This document shows, piece by piece, positions 8,072 to 15,518 of a DNA stretch of 56,768 nucleotides. The position numbers were made by a program, and so were the translations under genes. Where the stretch lies: contig JAAYAY010000219.1 of the NCBI GenBank assembly GCA_012719125.1, positions 1 through 56,768 of the forward strand, in the 5' to 3' direction. Source of the stretch: Planctomycetaceae bacterium. GTDB lineage: Bacteria > Planctomycetota > Planctomycetia > Pirellulales > Thermoguttaceae. The stretch's first letter is position 1, and each line of letters begins with the position of its first letter. The notes beneath the pieces were generated by a model. The model was not told the DNA's origin. It ran no database searches and saw only the letters and a list, made by a program, of their open reading frames with translations.

Positions 8072-8410
8072 TCAGTGGTCGCAAAGGTTGTCGCCGGAGA
8101 CGATGGTGCCGTCGAGAAAAGACTTCGCAATCGTTTCGGGGGTGTCGGAAGCAACGCCGTACACAACGCGAATTCCCTTTTCCGCGAAGAGCTGTTGCGC
8201 ACGCATTCCCATGCCGCCGGCAATGATGACGTTGGCGCCCTTCTCGTGCAGCCAGCGAGGCAGCAAACCCGGTTCGTGCGGGGGCGCCTCCAGGACGGTT
8301 GTGCCGCGGACTTCTTTCGCCGCCTCGTCGACCTCGACCAAGGCGAACTGTTCACAATGGCCGAAATGCATGGCCAGCCGGCCGCCTGCAAGCGGGATGG
8401 CAATCTTCAC
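8072..8410 (-). CDS. NifX/NifB-C-domain-like protein (first of three)
   Basis: A 112-residue protein of the dinitrogenase iron-molybdenum cofactor superfamily (NifX, NifY and the C-domain of NifB). It has the typical start MKIAIPL, the HFGHCEQF segment and the NVIIAGGMGMRAQQLF helix region. Relatives bind and pass on Fe-S or Mo-Fe-S clusters and are found as single-domain proteins in many anaerobes without nitrogenase. Its ATG at 8410 overlaps the stop of the IscU-Mrp gene (ATGA), so it is likely made in step with that ATPase and may carry its cluster cargo. Confidence 0.88.
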   Translation of the reverse strand: MKIAIPLAGGRLAMHFGHCEQFALVEVDEAAKEVRGTTVLEAPPHEPGLLPRWLHEKGANVIIAGGMGMRAQQLFAEKGIRVVYGVASDTPETIAKSFLDGTIVSGDNLCDH

Positions 8411-9696
8411 GCGGTGTCTCCTTCACTAGGGGAACTCTGAAGTTGGGATTGGTGAGCGGCAGTAATTCGCTCGACGATTTCAGCAAACGCCTGAGCGGCG
8501 GGGCTCTCGGCAAAACGGTGCACGTAAGGGATCCCGTCGTCGCCGCAGACGACGATCTGAGGGTCGATCGGGATGCGGCCCAGATGGGCGACTCCCATCT
8601 CCCGGGCGAGGGCTTCTCCTCCGCCGGTCTTGAACAGGTCGATCCGGCCGCCGCAATGGGGGCAGGTCAGCCCGCTCATGTTTTCAATGATGCCGACCAC
8701 CGGCAGAGAAACCTTTTCACAGAAAGAGACGGATCGGCGAACGTCGGAGATGGCCAGATCCTGCGGCGTGGTGACCAGGACGGCACCGGCCGGCTGGCCG
8801 ATCATCTGGGCGACCGAAAGGGGCTCGTCGCCCGTTCCCGGCGGCGAATCGATCACCAGGTAGTCGAGCGGTCCCCAGGCGACGTCCTTGAGGAATTGCC
8901 GGATGGCGTTGTATTTCATCGGACCGCGCCAGATTACGGCGTCGCGGTTGCTGGCAAGGAAGAAGGCGATCGAAATCACTTTGAGGTTTCCGCCGACCTC
9001 GATCGGCACAAGTTCTCCGTCGTGGGCGACGGCCCGGCCGTCGTCGAGCCCCATGAGCTTGGGAATGCTCGGCCCGTGGATATCGACGTCGAGCAGGCCG
9101 ACTTGCTTCCCGGCCAGGGCCAGGGTGATTGCCAGGTTGGCGGCGACGGTACTCTTACCCACGCCCCCCTTGCCGGACATCACCAGGAGTTTGTAACCGA
9201 TCCGGCACATCCGCTGAGTCAATGCCTGCCGATCCTGGTACTCCTGTTCCGATTCGTCTTCGCGCCGTTGCTTGGAGTAACACTCGGCCGAGGCGCACTC
9301 CGAGCATCGGTCATTCGTTTGTTTCCGCTCCTGGCAATCGCGAATCGCGGCCTTGAGGGTGTTGGCGGCAAGCAAAGCGCAATGTTCCGATTCTTGTGGC
9401 AAGCCACCCAGGGCCTGCAGGACGTCCTTCTGCTGAATCTGAAGGGCCTCCTTAACCAGTTTGCCCGTCGCCAGCTCGGTCGCCATACTCCCGGCAGCCC
9501 GCGACGGCCCGCAGCCGTCGGTGATAAAGGTGGCTTGAGCGATGCGGCGATCGGAGACCTTCAGCCAGAACTCCATCGTGTCGCCGCAGGGACCGGTAAT
9601 CCGGGCATGACCGTCCCACTGGTCGAGCGGGCCGTAGTTGCGAGGGCGTTCGAATCGTTCCATGGCCTTCAGGGAAAGGGCCCGTTCGGCACTCAT
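8407..9696 (-). CDS. IscU-like scaffold fused to Mrp/NBP35 P-loop ATPase
   Basis: A 429-residue two-domain protein. Residues ~1-120 are IscU/NifU-N-like, with all three scaffold cysteines in place: Cys37 (GPCGD), Cys62 (DGCGPS) and Cys106 (EHCALLA). A Cys-rich linker follows (CSECASAEC at 131-139). Residues ~165-429 are an Mrp/NBP35 ATPase with Walker A SGKGGVGKST at ~174-183, the switch-like DSPPGTGDEP, and the cluster-binding CPHC at 345-348. Such a protein could assemble and deliver Fe-S clusters in one chain. The ATG at 9696 follows an AGGAGT site and overlaps the preceding stop; the longer reading frame lies inside the upstream gene. Confidence 0.9.
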   Translation of the reverse strand: MSAERALSLKAMERFERPRNYGPLDQWDGHARITGPCGDTMEFWLKVSDRRIAQATFITDGCGPSRAAGSMATELATGKLVKEALQIQQKDVLQALGGLPQESEHCALLAANTLKAAIRDCQERKQTNDRCSECASAECYSKQRREDESEQEYQDRQALTQRMCRIGYKLLVMSGKGGVGKSTVAANLAITLALAGKQVGLLDVDIHGPSIPKLMGLDDGRAVAHDGELVPIEVGGNLKVISIAFFLASNRDAVIWRGPMKYNAIRQFLKDVAWGPLDYLVIDSPPGTGDEPLSVAQMIGQPAGAVLVTTPQDLAISDVRRSVSFCEKVSLPVVGIIENMSGLTCPHCGGRIDLFKTGGGEALAREMGVAHLGRIPIDPQIVVCGDDGIPYVHRFAESPAAQAFAEIVERITAAHQSQLQSSPSEGDTA

Positions 9697-10649
9697 GTGG
9701 TTGACTCCTGCTGCTGCCCGGCCAATTGCACGAAACCGCCGGCAGCCGCCGGGGCGCTGCGGTGCAAATACGTCTGTGTCTGTGTCCAAAGATCGCGGAT
9801 CGCTTCGGCGGCCGGGCCGCTGGAGGCTTCGACCACCGCTTTGCGAGCGATCTGGGCCTGCGTAACGGCCGGGTCGTAAGGAATCCGCCCCACGACCGCA
9901 ATTCCATTCTGCCGGGCGAACTCCTCGAGATCGCTGGTGACTTCCTCATTCAAATCGGCTTTGTTCACCGCCAGGATGCCGGGCACACCCAATCGCATGG
10001 TCAGTTGGGCCACGCGAAGGAAGTCGTGGCGTCCCGAGGCGGTCGGTTCGACCACGAACAGCGCCAGGCTGGCGCCGGTGAGCGAGGCGATCACGGGGCA
10101 GCCGATGCCCGGGGACCCGTCGCACAAGATCATTTCGCGTTTCTGCCGGGCGGCAAGCTCTTGGGCCGTCCGCCGCAAATGGGTGACGAGCTTGCCGGAG
10201 TTCTCCGCCGCCACGCCGAGCCTGGCGTGAACCATGGGCCCGCAGCGCGTTTGCGAGACGAACCACTGCCCGCAGACCGCCGGTTCGAACTCGATCGCCT
10301 TGTCGTCGCAGAAATCGAAGCAGACGCCGCAGCCTTCGCAGGCGATCGTATCGATGCGGAACGTCTTGGGCACCTTGCCATTGCCCGGCCCGTCATAATA
10401 GATCGCGTCGAACCGGCACAGCTCTTCACATTTGCCGCAGGCCGTGCAGTGCCCGGGCATGATGCGAGCCTTGCTGCCGGCCGTGAAGTCTTCGCGGCGC
10501 TGGATCTGCGGCTGGAGAACCAAGTGCAGATCGGCCGCGTCGACGTCGCAGTCGACAATCACCGCCTCCTTGGCCAAGGAGGCAAACGACGCGACGATCG
10601 AAGTCTTGCCCGTGCCGCCTTTTCCGCTGATGACTACCAGTTCCTTCAT
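9693..10649 (-). CDS. MinD-type ATPase with ferredoxin insert (second)
   Basis: A 318-residue deviant-Walker P-loop ATPase (SGKGGTGKTS at ~8-17, CDGSPGIGCP later) with an inserted pair of [4Fe-4S] motifs at ~70-120: CTACGKCEELC and CEGCGVCFDFC. This MinD/ferredoxin architecture is common next to NifX-like genes in anaerobes and is assumed to be an Fe-S carrier or energy-coupled maturation factor; no member of this exact type has a proven job that I know of. It is a paralogue of the ATPase just upstream, and they may form a heterodimer. Starts and stops overlap neighbours by ATGA on both sides. Confidence 0.9.
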   Translation of the reverse strand: MKELVVISGKGGTGKTSIVASFASLAKEAVIVDCDVDAADLHLVLQPQIQRREDFTAGSKARIMPGHCTACGKCEELCRFDAIYYDGPGNGKVPKTFRIDTIACEGCGVCFDFCDDKAIEFEPAVCGQWFVSQTRCGPMVHARLGVAAENSGKLVTHLRRTAQELAARQKREMILCDGSPGIGCPVIASLTGASLALFVVEPTASGRHDFLRVAQLTMRLGVPGILAVNKADLNEEVTSDLEEFARQNGIAVVGRIPYDPAVTQAQIARKAVVEASSGPAAEAIRDLWTQTQTYLHRSAPAAAGGFVQLAGQQQESTT

Positions 10650-11494
10650 GCAGGTGCTCCCGACTGAAGCGTTTCCAAAAGGCTGCGAATGCACTCCGCA
10701 ACTTGCGGGACGGACTCGACGACGATCTCCCCACGGGAATAGGCTTCGGCGACCGCCCGGTCGTCGGGAATCTCGGCCAGGATGTCGATCCGCTGGCGCC
10801 GGCAGTAGCTCCAGACCTCCCGATCTCCCGTATTGGCGCGATTGACCGCCACGCCGAACCTCAGTTTCAGGGCCCGGGCCATTTCGACGGCCAGCTTCAG
10901 ATCGTTCAAACCGAAAGGCGTCGGCTCGGTGACCAACAGCAGGTGGTCGCAGCCACGGACGCTCTCGATCACCGGGCAAGAGGTGCCCGGCGGACAGTCG
11001 AGAATCGTCAGGTCCACATCGGGGGCAGCGTCCTTGACCGCGTGAATCGCGGGGGGGCTCATGGCTTCGCCGACGTTGAGCACGCCTTCGACGAACTGGA
11101 GCGGGCCGCTCGTGCCGATCCGCAGCAGGCCGATCGGTTTGGGCACCTCGCGGATCGCCTCTTGGGGGCAGACCAGCAGGCAGCCGCCGCAGGAGTGGCA
11201 GAGTTCGGTGAAGATCAGAGTCTGCTGGCCGACGCAGGCGATAGCGCCGAAACGGCAGGCCTGGCTGCAGAGTCCGCAATGGGTGCAGCGATCGGCGTCG
11301 ACGACCGGGATCAACTTGTTGATCGGTTCTTCGCGAAGAATCTGAGGCTTGAGAAAGAGGTGCCCGTTGGGCTCCTCAACGTCGCAATCCAAGTAGGCCA
11401 CGGTGCGACCGTCGGTCGCCGCGAGATGGGCCAGGCTTGTCGCGATCGTCGTCTTCCCCGTGCCCCCTTTTCCGCTGGCGATGGCAATCTTCAA
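10646..11494 (-). CDS. MinD-type ATPase with ferredoxin insert (first)
   Basis: A 282-residue P-loop ATPase, Walker A SGKGGTGKTT at ~7-16, with two inserted [4Fe-4S] motifs: CTHCGLCSQAC (about residues 69-79) and CHSCGGCLLVC (about 98-108). The switch region ILDCPPGTSCPV carries a further Cys before the Pro. It is the tandem paralogue of the next gene, and both ends overlap neighbours by four bases, so the pair is probably made in equal amounts. A role in ATP-driven insertion of a metal cluster fits family context and is inferred. Confidence 0.9.
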   Translation of the reverse strand: MKIAIASGKGGTGKTTIATSLAHLAATDGRTVAYLDCDVEEPNGHLFLKPQILREEPINKLIPVVDADRCTHCGLCSQACRFGAIACVGQQTLIFTELCHSCGGCLLVCPQEAIREVPKPIGLLRIGTSGPLQFVEGVLNVGEAMSPPAIHAVKDAAPDVDLTILDCPPGTSCPVIESVRGCDHLLLVTEPTPFGLNDLKLAVEMARALKLRFGVAVNRANTGDREVWSYCRRQRIDILAEIPDDRAVAEAYSRGEIVVESVPQVAECIRSLLETLQSGAPA

Positions 11495-11853
11495 CTCCAG
11501 TGTCCCTCCACATTCGCCTTGGCGGCGGGCTGCAAGTTACCCGATCGCCACTGCTCCACGGCTTGCCGGACCGTGCCCGATGCGTGCGGATAGATCGCCA
11601 CCTGCCCGGCCTGCAACGTGGTGAAGGCCTTTGGCCCCACGTTTCCGGTCAGCACGGCTTGTGCTCCGAGATTCACAACCGCCTGGGCAGCCTGGATTCC
11701 GGCGCCCTGCAGCGCGTTGAGGTTCTGCACGTTATCGTGGGCCGTGAACTCGCCGCTGTCGGTGTCGACCAGCAGGAAATACTTGGCGCGTCCGAATCGG
11801 GGATCGACCGGGCTGTCCAGATCGGCCCCTTGAGCTGTCACTGCTACTTTCAT
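11491..11853 (-). CDS. NifX-like cofactor-binding protein (second)
   Basis: A 120-residue NifX-superfamily protein: MKVAVTAQG start, the SPVDPRFGRAKYFLLVD segment typical of the stand-alone group, and the AVLTGNVGPKAFTTLQ helix. It most resembles the small NifX-like proteins paired with MinD ATPases in archaea and sulfate reducers. Expected role: bind an Fe-S or mixed-metal cluster and hand it on. It is the most standard of the three copies here. Overlaps with both neighbours are ATGA. Confidence 0.88.
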   Translation of the reverse strand: MKVAVTAQGADLDSPVDPRFGRAKYFLLVDTDSGEFTAHDNVQNLNALQGAGIQAAQAVVNLGAQAVLTGNVGPKAFTTLQAGQVAIYPHASGTVRQAVEQWRSGNLQPAAKANVEGHWS

Positions 11854-12251
11854 GAAATCTCCTCAAAAGTTGAATTGTCGCCTCCGCGGCGGCGATTACG
11901 GCCTTGCCGCCTTCTCCGGCAACAGCCGGGCATAGCGTACCGCCCGTCGTTGATGGTGCCGTCTCGAAAGGCCTGCACCACTTCGCCGACGTTGCCGCAA
12001 ACCAGCGGAATGACCCGAATACCGCTGGTTGCCAACAGGGCCTCCAGCGGCCAGGAGATCGCGCCGCAGACGAGCACGTCGACTCCCAATTCGGCGAGCC
12101 GGCGAGCCCGGTCGTGCAGTCCGGCGTTGCCGAGTCTCTCGGTCGGCCACGGATCGGCGCCCCCGTCGTTGAGATCGACGAGAACGATCTGTTCCGCAAC
12201 GTCAAATACTGGCGAAACCCGGCCCTGCCAGTCTGGTACGGCGATCTTCAT
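11850..12251 (-). CDS. NifX-like cofactor-binding protein (third)
   Basis: A 133-residue NifX-superfamily protein (MKIAVPDWQGRVSPVFDVA start). After the conserved ~105 residues it ends with a short basic, Cys-containing tail, PGCCRRRRQGRNRRRGG, that its paralogues lack; this may be a genuine nucleic-acid or partner-binding tail or just drift. ATG at 12251 gives an ATGA overlap with the upstream stop; a GTG two codons earlier is also possible. It is the first NifX copy in transcription order. Confidence 0.82.
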   Translation of the reverse strand: MKIAVPDWQGRVSPVFDVAEQIVLVDLNDGGADPWPTERLGNAGLHDRARRLAELGVDVLVCGAISWPLEALLATSGIRVIPLVCGNVGEVVQAFRDGTINDGRYAMPGCCRRRRQGRNRRRGGDNSTFEEIS

Positions 12252-12583
12252 GGCCACATCGCTTCGTCGCTTCCTGGTGCCGAACCCCCGGACCTGCCTT
12301 GTCCGGATTCGACAAGCTGCTGTTCCACAAAATCCGTCAGATTCTGGAGATTTGTCCTCAGTATTTCACGGGCCGGCTCCGCCAATTCCCCTTGCCAGAA
12401 AACAATCAGGTGAGGGCTGAGCAACATCTGCTCGGGCTTACAGGGCAGAGGCCGCCCGTAACCGGCCAAGAAATGCCGCCTCCGCCCGAGAATTTGCGTG
12501 ACATAAACCTGGGCCAAGCCCAACCGGCCACACAAATCCTTGCATCGCTGCTCGATCAATCTTGTTATCGGGCTTGCGAGCAC
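12248..12583 (-). CDS. Conserved-context small protein of unknown function
   Basis: A 111-residue protein I do not recognise. It is hydrophilic with one recognisable stretch, GLAQVYVTQILGRRRHF, and two Cys in the N-terminal half (CKDLC) plus one in LPCKPEQ. The start is GTG at 12583 with AAGGAG about a dozen bases upstream; no ATG is available in the frame. It lies 15 bases after the HydG-like gene and overlaps the next gene by ATGA, which supports it as a real gene. Its place between HydG-like and NifX-like genes suggests a job as accessory or chaperone in cofactor assembly. Confidence 0.65.
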   Translation of the reverse strand: MLASPITRLIEQRCKDLCGRLGLAQVYVTQILGRRRHFLAGYGRPLPCKPEQMLLSPHLIVFWQGELAEPAREILRTNLQNLTDFVEQQLVESGQGRSGGSAPGSDEAMWP

Positions 12584-12598
12584 TCGCTGTCAACTCCT

Positions 12599-14095
12599 TC
12601 AAAAATGCAGATCTCTTTGAGCCTCCTCTCGCACGCGGTTCAGGTTGCCTTGAACCCTTCCAGCCAATGGCGGGATGTTTTCTTCCAGCCATTTGAGGTA
12701 TCTGGGAATCACCTTCTGCCGGCCAATCTGCTGAACCCTCGGCGAAGCATAATCTTGCAGGTACTCCTCGAACGACAGGATGCCGTTGGCAATGCAGAAG
12801 TTCTTCACCGTGGCGTGTTTCGCCAGGGGCATGAAGTTGGCGCCGGTCCTCCCCTCGCGATAGCCTGCCGTGCAAAACGACGGCAGGTAGCCGTCCTGGC
12901 ACAAGTCATAAATGAAATCGTCCAAGCTGCGCGTGTCGGATAACAGGAACTGTTGCCGGTCCGGTTGATGCTCCTCGTTCATCCGGCCGTATCCGCCTAC
13001 GGCGATCCGCGAGCCGGCGTCCATCTGGGAAACGCCGCCTTTGCGAATCACTTTTCGTCGAAGTTCAGCCGGTTCGCGGGCGGTGAGAATCGAGCCCGTA
13101 TAGGGGCACATCAGCCGGATGATTGCCACAATCTTAGCGAAATCTTCGTCCGCAACCAACCACGGAGACCGGCTTGCCAGCGGCGTATTCGTGGCCGGTT
13201 CCAGGCGGGGGTAGGAAATGGTGTGTGGCCCCACTCCAAACTCCTTTTCCAGGGCCATGGCATGATGCAGCAGGCCCAGCAACTCGAAACGCCAGTCGTA
13301 GAGCCCGAAGAGCACGCCGATGGCGACGTCGTCGATTCCTGCTTCCTGTGCCCGGTGCAGGCTGAACAGCCGCCAGTCGTACTCCCCTTTGAGCGTTCCT
13401 TCCGGATGAACTGCCCGGTACGTCGGGCGGTGGTAGGTCTCTTGAAAGACCTGATAGGTGCCGATGCCGACCGATCGCACCGCGCGGAACTCTTCGACCG
13501 ACAGCGGCGGGGCATTGATATTGGCTCGGCGAATCTCGCCGAAGCCGTCTTTCACTCGATAGGCCGCAGCGACCGTGTCGCAAATGTAACGGTAGTCGTT
13601 GTCCGGGCTTTCCCCATACACCATGATGAGGCGCTTGTGACCGGCGTTGACCAGCACTCGCACCTCTTCCTGAAGTTCAGGAATCGTCAGGTCGCGCCGA
13701 ATGACCGCGGAATTCGTGCTCCGGAATCCGCAGTACGCGCAGTTGTTCACGCAGGTGCTCGATACATAGAGCGGCGCGAACAGGACGATCCGATTGCCGT
13801 AAACCGTCTGCTTGATCCAATCGGCCGTCTCGAAGATCGATTCCCAGAGTTCGGGATCGTCCACATGCGTCAGAGCAGCGACCTCGGCGGGCGACAACAG
13901 TTCCCCCGTCGTGGCATGGGCTCGCGCTTTTTCGACGATATCGAGGACGGCCTCTCGCGAAGGACGGCGGTTTTCCGTCAACGTGCCGGAAATCGCCGAT
14001 TCGTCAATAAAATCGGGGAATCGGCGTGTATTCTCCCACTCGCGGATTCTCTGAAGACGCTGCCGCTGCCATAGCATGGCCTTGGATACTATCAT
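12599..14095 (-). CDS. hydG: HydG-like radical-SAM tyrosine lyase, altered C-terminal cluster motif
   Basis: A 498-residue radical-SAM enzyme of the HydG/ThiH group. The SAM cluster is C115-x3-C119-x2-C122 in STCVNNCAYCGF, and the GESP, NINAPP and SQMDAGSRI segments match HydG. HydG cleaves tyrosine to make CO and cyanide for the [FeFe]-hydrogenase H-cluster. Canonical HydG holds a second [4Fe-4S] cluster with CX2CX22C; here the motif reads Cys408, Gly411, Cys434 (SFCTAGYREGRTG ... KNFC), with exact spacing but the middle Cys changed to Gly (codon at 12863-12865, GGC). No hydE, hydF or hydrogenase gene is in the window. It may therefore make a different product or build a different cofactor. 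ATG at 14095; an ATG at 14077 is the alternative. Confidence 0.9.
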   Translation of the reverse strand: MIVSKAMLWQRQRLQRIREWENTRRFPDFIDESAISGTLTENRRPSREAVLDIVEKARAHATTGELLSPAEVAALTHVDDPELWESIFETADWIKQTVYGNRIVLFAPLYVSSTCVNNCAYCGFRSTNSAVIRRDLTIPELQEEVRVLVNAGHKRLIMVYGESPDNDYRYICDTVAAAYRVKDGFGEIRRANINAPPLSVEEFRAVRSVGIGTYQVFQETYHRPTYRAVHPEGTLKGEYDWRLFSLHRAQEAGIDDVAIGVLFGLYDWRFELLGLLHHAMALEKEFGVGPHTISYPRLEPATNTPLASRSPWLVADEDFAKIVAIIRLMCPYTGSILTAREPAELRRKVIRKGGVSQMDAGSRIAVGGYGRMNEEHQPDRQQFLLSDTRSLDDFIYDLCQDGYLPSFCTAGYREGRTGANFMPLAKHATVKNFCIANGILSFEEYLQDYASPRVQQIGRQKVIPRYLKWLEENIPPLAGRVQGNLNRVREEAQRDLHF

Positions 14096-14139
14096 CGTTC
14101 AACTCGTTAACAAGTCTCTTGCCTACGGATGCGGTACGC

Positions 14140-14658
14140 TCATCCGCGCCAGGCCCGCAGGACGACGGCCCCCTGCGGACACACAACCACGCACTGCCCA
14201 CAGGCCGTGCACTTGCCGGCGTCGATGGCCGCCAGAGCGTTCAAAGTGATCGCACCTGCCGGGCAGGCTTGAATACAACGCCCACAGCCGAGACATCGCT
14301 GATCGTCGACAACCGCAACCAACCGCGGGGCGGCTGGCGCTTGCCCGAGCCGGTCGATTTGATCGTTCAGAGCCGCCAGTTGTGCTTCCACTTCACGGGC
14401 CTGCGACTTGAGGGCGTCGAGTTCCGGAGAGGCCTCGGGTTGGGGAGGCGCAGCCGGCTGGGGCGGCAGATCGGGGATCGGTTCGCCGGCCATTCTTCCA
14501 CGCCCCATCCCGCCTCCCATTCCACGACCGGCGCCTTGCCCCATGCCACGACCGCCGCCTTGGCCCATGCCGCGACCGGCGCCTCGGCCCAGGCCGCGAC
14601 CGGCGCCTCGGCCCAGGCCGCGACCACCGCCTTGCCCCATACCCATACCCATGCCCAT
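14140..14658 (-). CDS. 2x[4Fe-4S] ferredoxin with Gly/Met/Arg-rich N-terminus
   Basis: A 172-residue protein in three parts: residues 1-57 are a low-complexity Gly-Met-Arg-Gln repeat (GRGAGRGLGRG and similar), partly from a 24-bp DNA tandem repeat near 14570-14620; residues ~75-105 are a predicted coiled coil; residues ~120-165 are a bacterial-type ferredoxin with CLGCGRCIQAC and CTACGQCVVVC. The N-terminal part resembles the DUF5320-type proteins found beside NifX/MinD genes. It probably supplies electrons to the radical-SAM or MinD proteins. A near-perfect AAGGAGGTG ribosome site precedes the ATG at 14658, implying strong translation. Confidence 0.87.
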   Translation of the reverse strand: MGMGMGMGQGGGRGLGRGAGRGLGRGAGRGMGQGGGRGMGQGAGRGMGGGMGRGRMAGEPIPDLPPQPAAPPQPEASPELDALKSQAREVEAQLAALNDQIDRLGQAPAAPRLVAVVDDQRCLGCGRCIQACPAGAITLNALAAIDAGKCTACGQCVVVCPQGAVVLRAWRG

Positions 14659-14698
14659 GCCTACACCTCCTTAGCCTATTCCTGCCCCGACGCCGCGA

Positions 14699-15091
14699 TT
14701 AGGCGTTGGCACTCTTGGGCTCCAGTTCTTGGATACGGCGTCGCAGACCGTCAAGGACGTCCTCCAGATACTCCGCTTGGCCTTTCAAGGCGTCGATCTC
14801 CTGCTGGGGAGTCATACCGACCGCCGGCGTCTGCCCATAGGGTGCGGCACCCCATGCGGGCGCGACCGGCGTCCAAGCTGGGCGGGCCGCCGGCCAACCG
14901 GCAAAACCCGACAGCGGAAACCAACGCCCGCGGCCGCGACCGCCGCCGCGCCCTCGTCCCCAGCCGCCGAGACCTCGCCCATAACCGTAGAAGTTGGCAA
15001 ATCCCGGCACTCCATAACCCGCACAGTACCCGGCTGCGCGCCCCGTCATCGAACCCATTCCGAGAGGGCCCGTTCCATCTCCACCTGGCAT
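14699..15091 (-). CDS. DUF5320-like Gly/Arg/Tyr-rich protein
   Basis: A 130-residue protein starting MPGGDGTGPLGMGSMTGR, the signature start of the DUF5320-like proteins that accompany NifX/MinD clusters. Then comes a Gly-Tyr-Arg-rich stretch (FYGYGRGLGGWGRGRG), a Pro/Ala section, and a C-terminal coiled coil of ~40 residues (QQEIDALKGQAEYLEDVLDG). The function is unknown. ATG at 15091 with AAAGGAGA upstream. It shares the low-complexity head plus coiled-coil plan of the next gene, so the two may interact. Confidence 0.82.
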   Translation of the reverse strand: MPGGDGTGPLGMGSMTGRAAGYCAGYGVPGFANFYGYGRGLGGWGRGRGGGRGRGRWFPLSGFAGWPAARPAWTPVAPAWGAAPYGQTPAVGMTPQQEIDALKGQAEYLEDVLDGLRRRIQELEPKSANA

Positions 15092-15132
15092 AATTCTTCT
15101 CCTTTGAGAAAAACACTCGTAGTTTTTAATTC

Positions 15133-15327
15133 CTAGCCGCGAGTCATCGCGGCCCCACATTTTGGACACGATTTGCGATTGCACGGCTGTCCGGCTGCAT
15201 GGGGCTCCTTGTGCCCACATTGGGGGCACACACAGGTGCCACCAGGGCCGGCTGCCGACGGGCCGCCCATGCGACCGCGTCCTTGTTCGCCTCCTTGGGG
15301 AGGTCCCGATCCATCGCCTCGCGGCAT
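15133..15327 (-). CDS. Small zinc-ribbon-like protein, first gene of the operon
   Basis: A 64-residue protein with a head like its neighbour (MPRGDGSGPP, Gly-rich) and a C-terminal ribbon of two Cys pairs, CVCPQCGHKE ... GQPCNRKSCPKCG, that should bind Zn or Fe. Small proteins of this type are found next to NifX-like genes. ATG at 15327 follows AGGAGA. It is the first gene downstream of a sigma-54 promoter at 15414-15429, with a leader of about 76 bases. Confidence 0.75.
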   Translation of the reverse strand: MPRGDGSGPPQGGEQGRGRMGGPSAAGPGGTCVCPQCGHKEPHAAGQPCNRKSCPKCGAAMTRG

Positions 15328-15413
15328 TGTGTTGTCTCCTATACTTCGTGCCGCAGCCGGATTCCGCATCGGCTCACTCCGCACCACAGCATTCGTTGAC
15401 AATCAAGCAGAAA

Positions 15414-15429
15414 TGCACAGATCGTGCCA
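15414..15429 (-). promoter_or_regulatory. Sigma-54 (-24/-12) promoter of the cofactor operon
   Basis: On the minus strand the sequence is TGGCACGATCTGTGCA, matching the sigma-54 consensus TGGCACRNNNNTTGCW at every fixed position but one, with GG and GC correctly ten bases apart. The predicted start is an A at about 15403, 76 bases before the first gene. The sigma-54 activator gene is about 1.3 kb away. Confidence 0.82.
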
Positions 15430-15518
15430 CACTGTTTACGAAACCGATTGTTATGCCACAAAGCATTTACATAAAACATCTTACGCAAGATACTGCGCGT
15501 CTGAAACACAACCACAGC

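Noticed and set aside
8299-9879. Long plus-strand open frame (526 codons) opposite the IscU-Mrp gene
   Set aside because: Mirror frame of a high-GC gene; the minus strand has intact Walker A and cluster motifs.
8072-12251. A nitrogenase (nif) cluster
   Set aside because: Only NifX-superfamily proteins are present; no nifH, nifD, nifK, nifE, nifN or nifB is visible, and stand-alone NifX-like proteins are common without nitrogenase.
12599-14095. ThiH (thiamine tyrosine lyase) instead of HydG-like
   Set aside because: The protein is longer than typical ThiH (498 against about 380 residues), and the C-terminal CTAGYREGRTG segment with a Cys 22 residues later matches the HydG domain.
14408-14674. 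Pro/Arg-rich plus-strand frame
   Set aside because: Complement of the Gly/Met/Arg repeat of the ferredoxin gene, which has a strong ribosome site.
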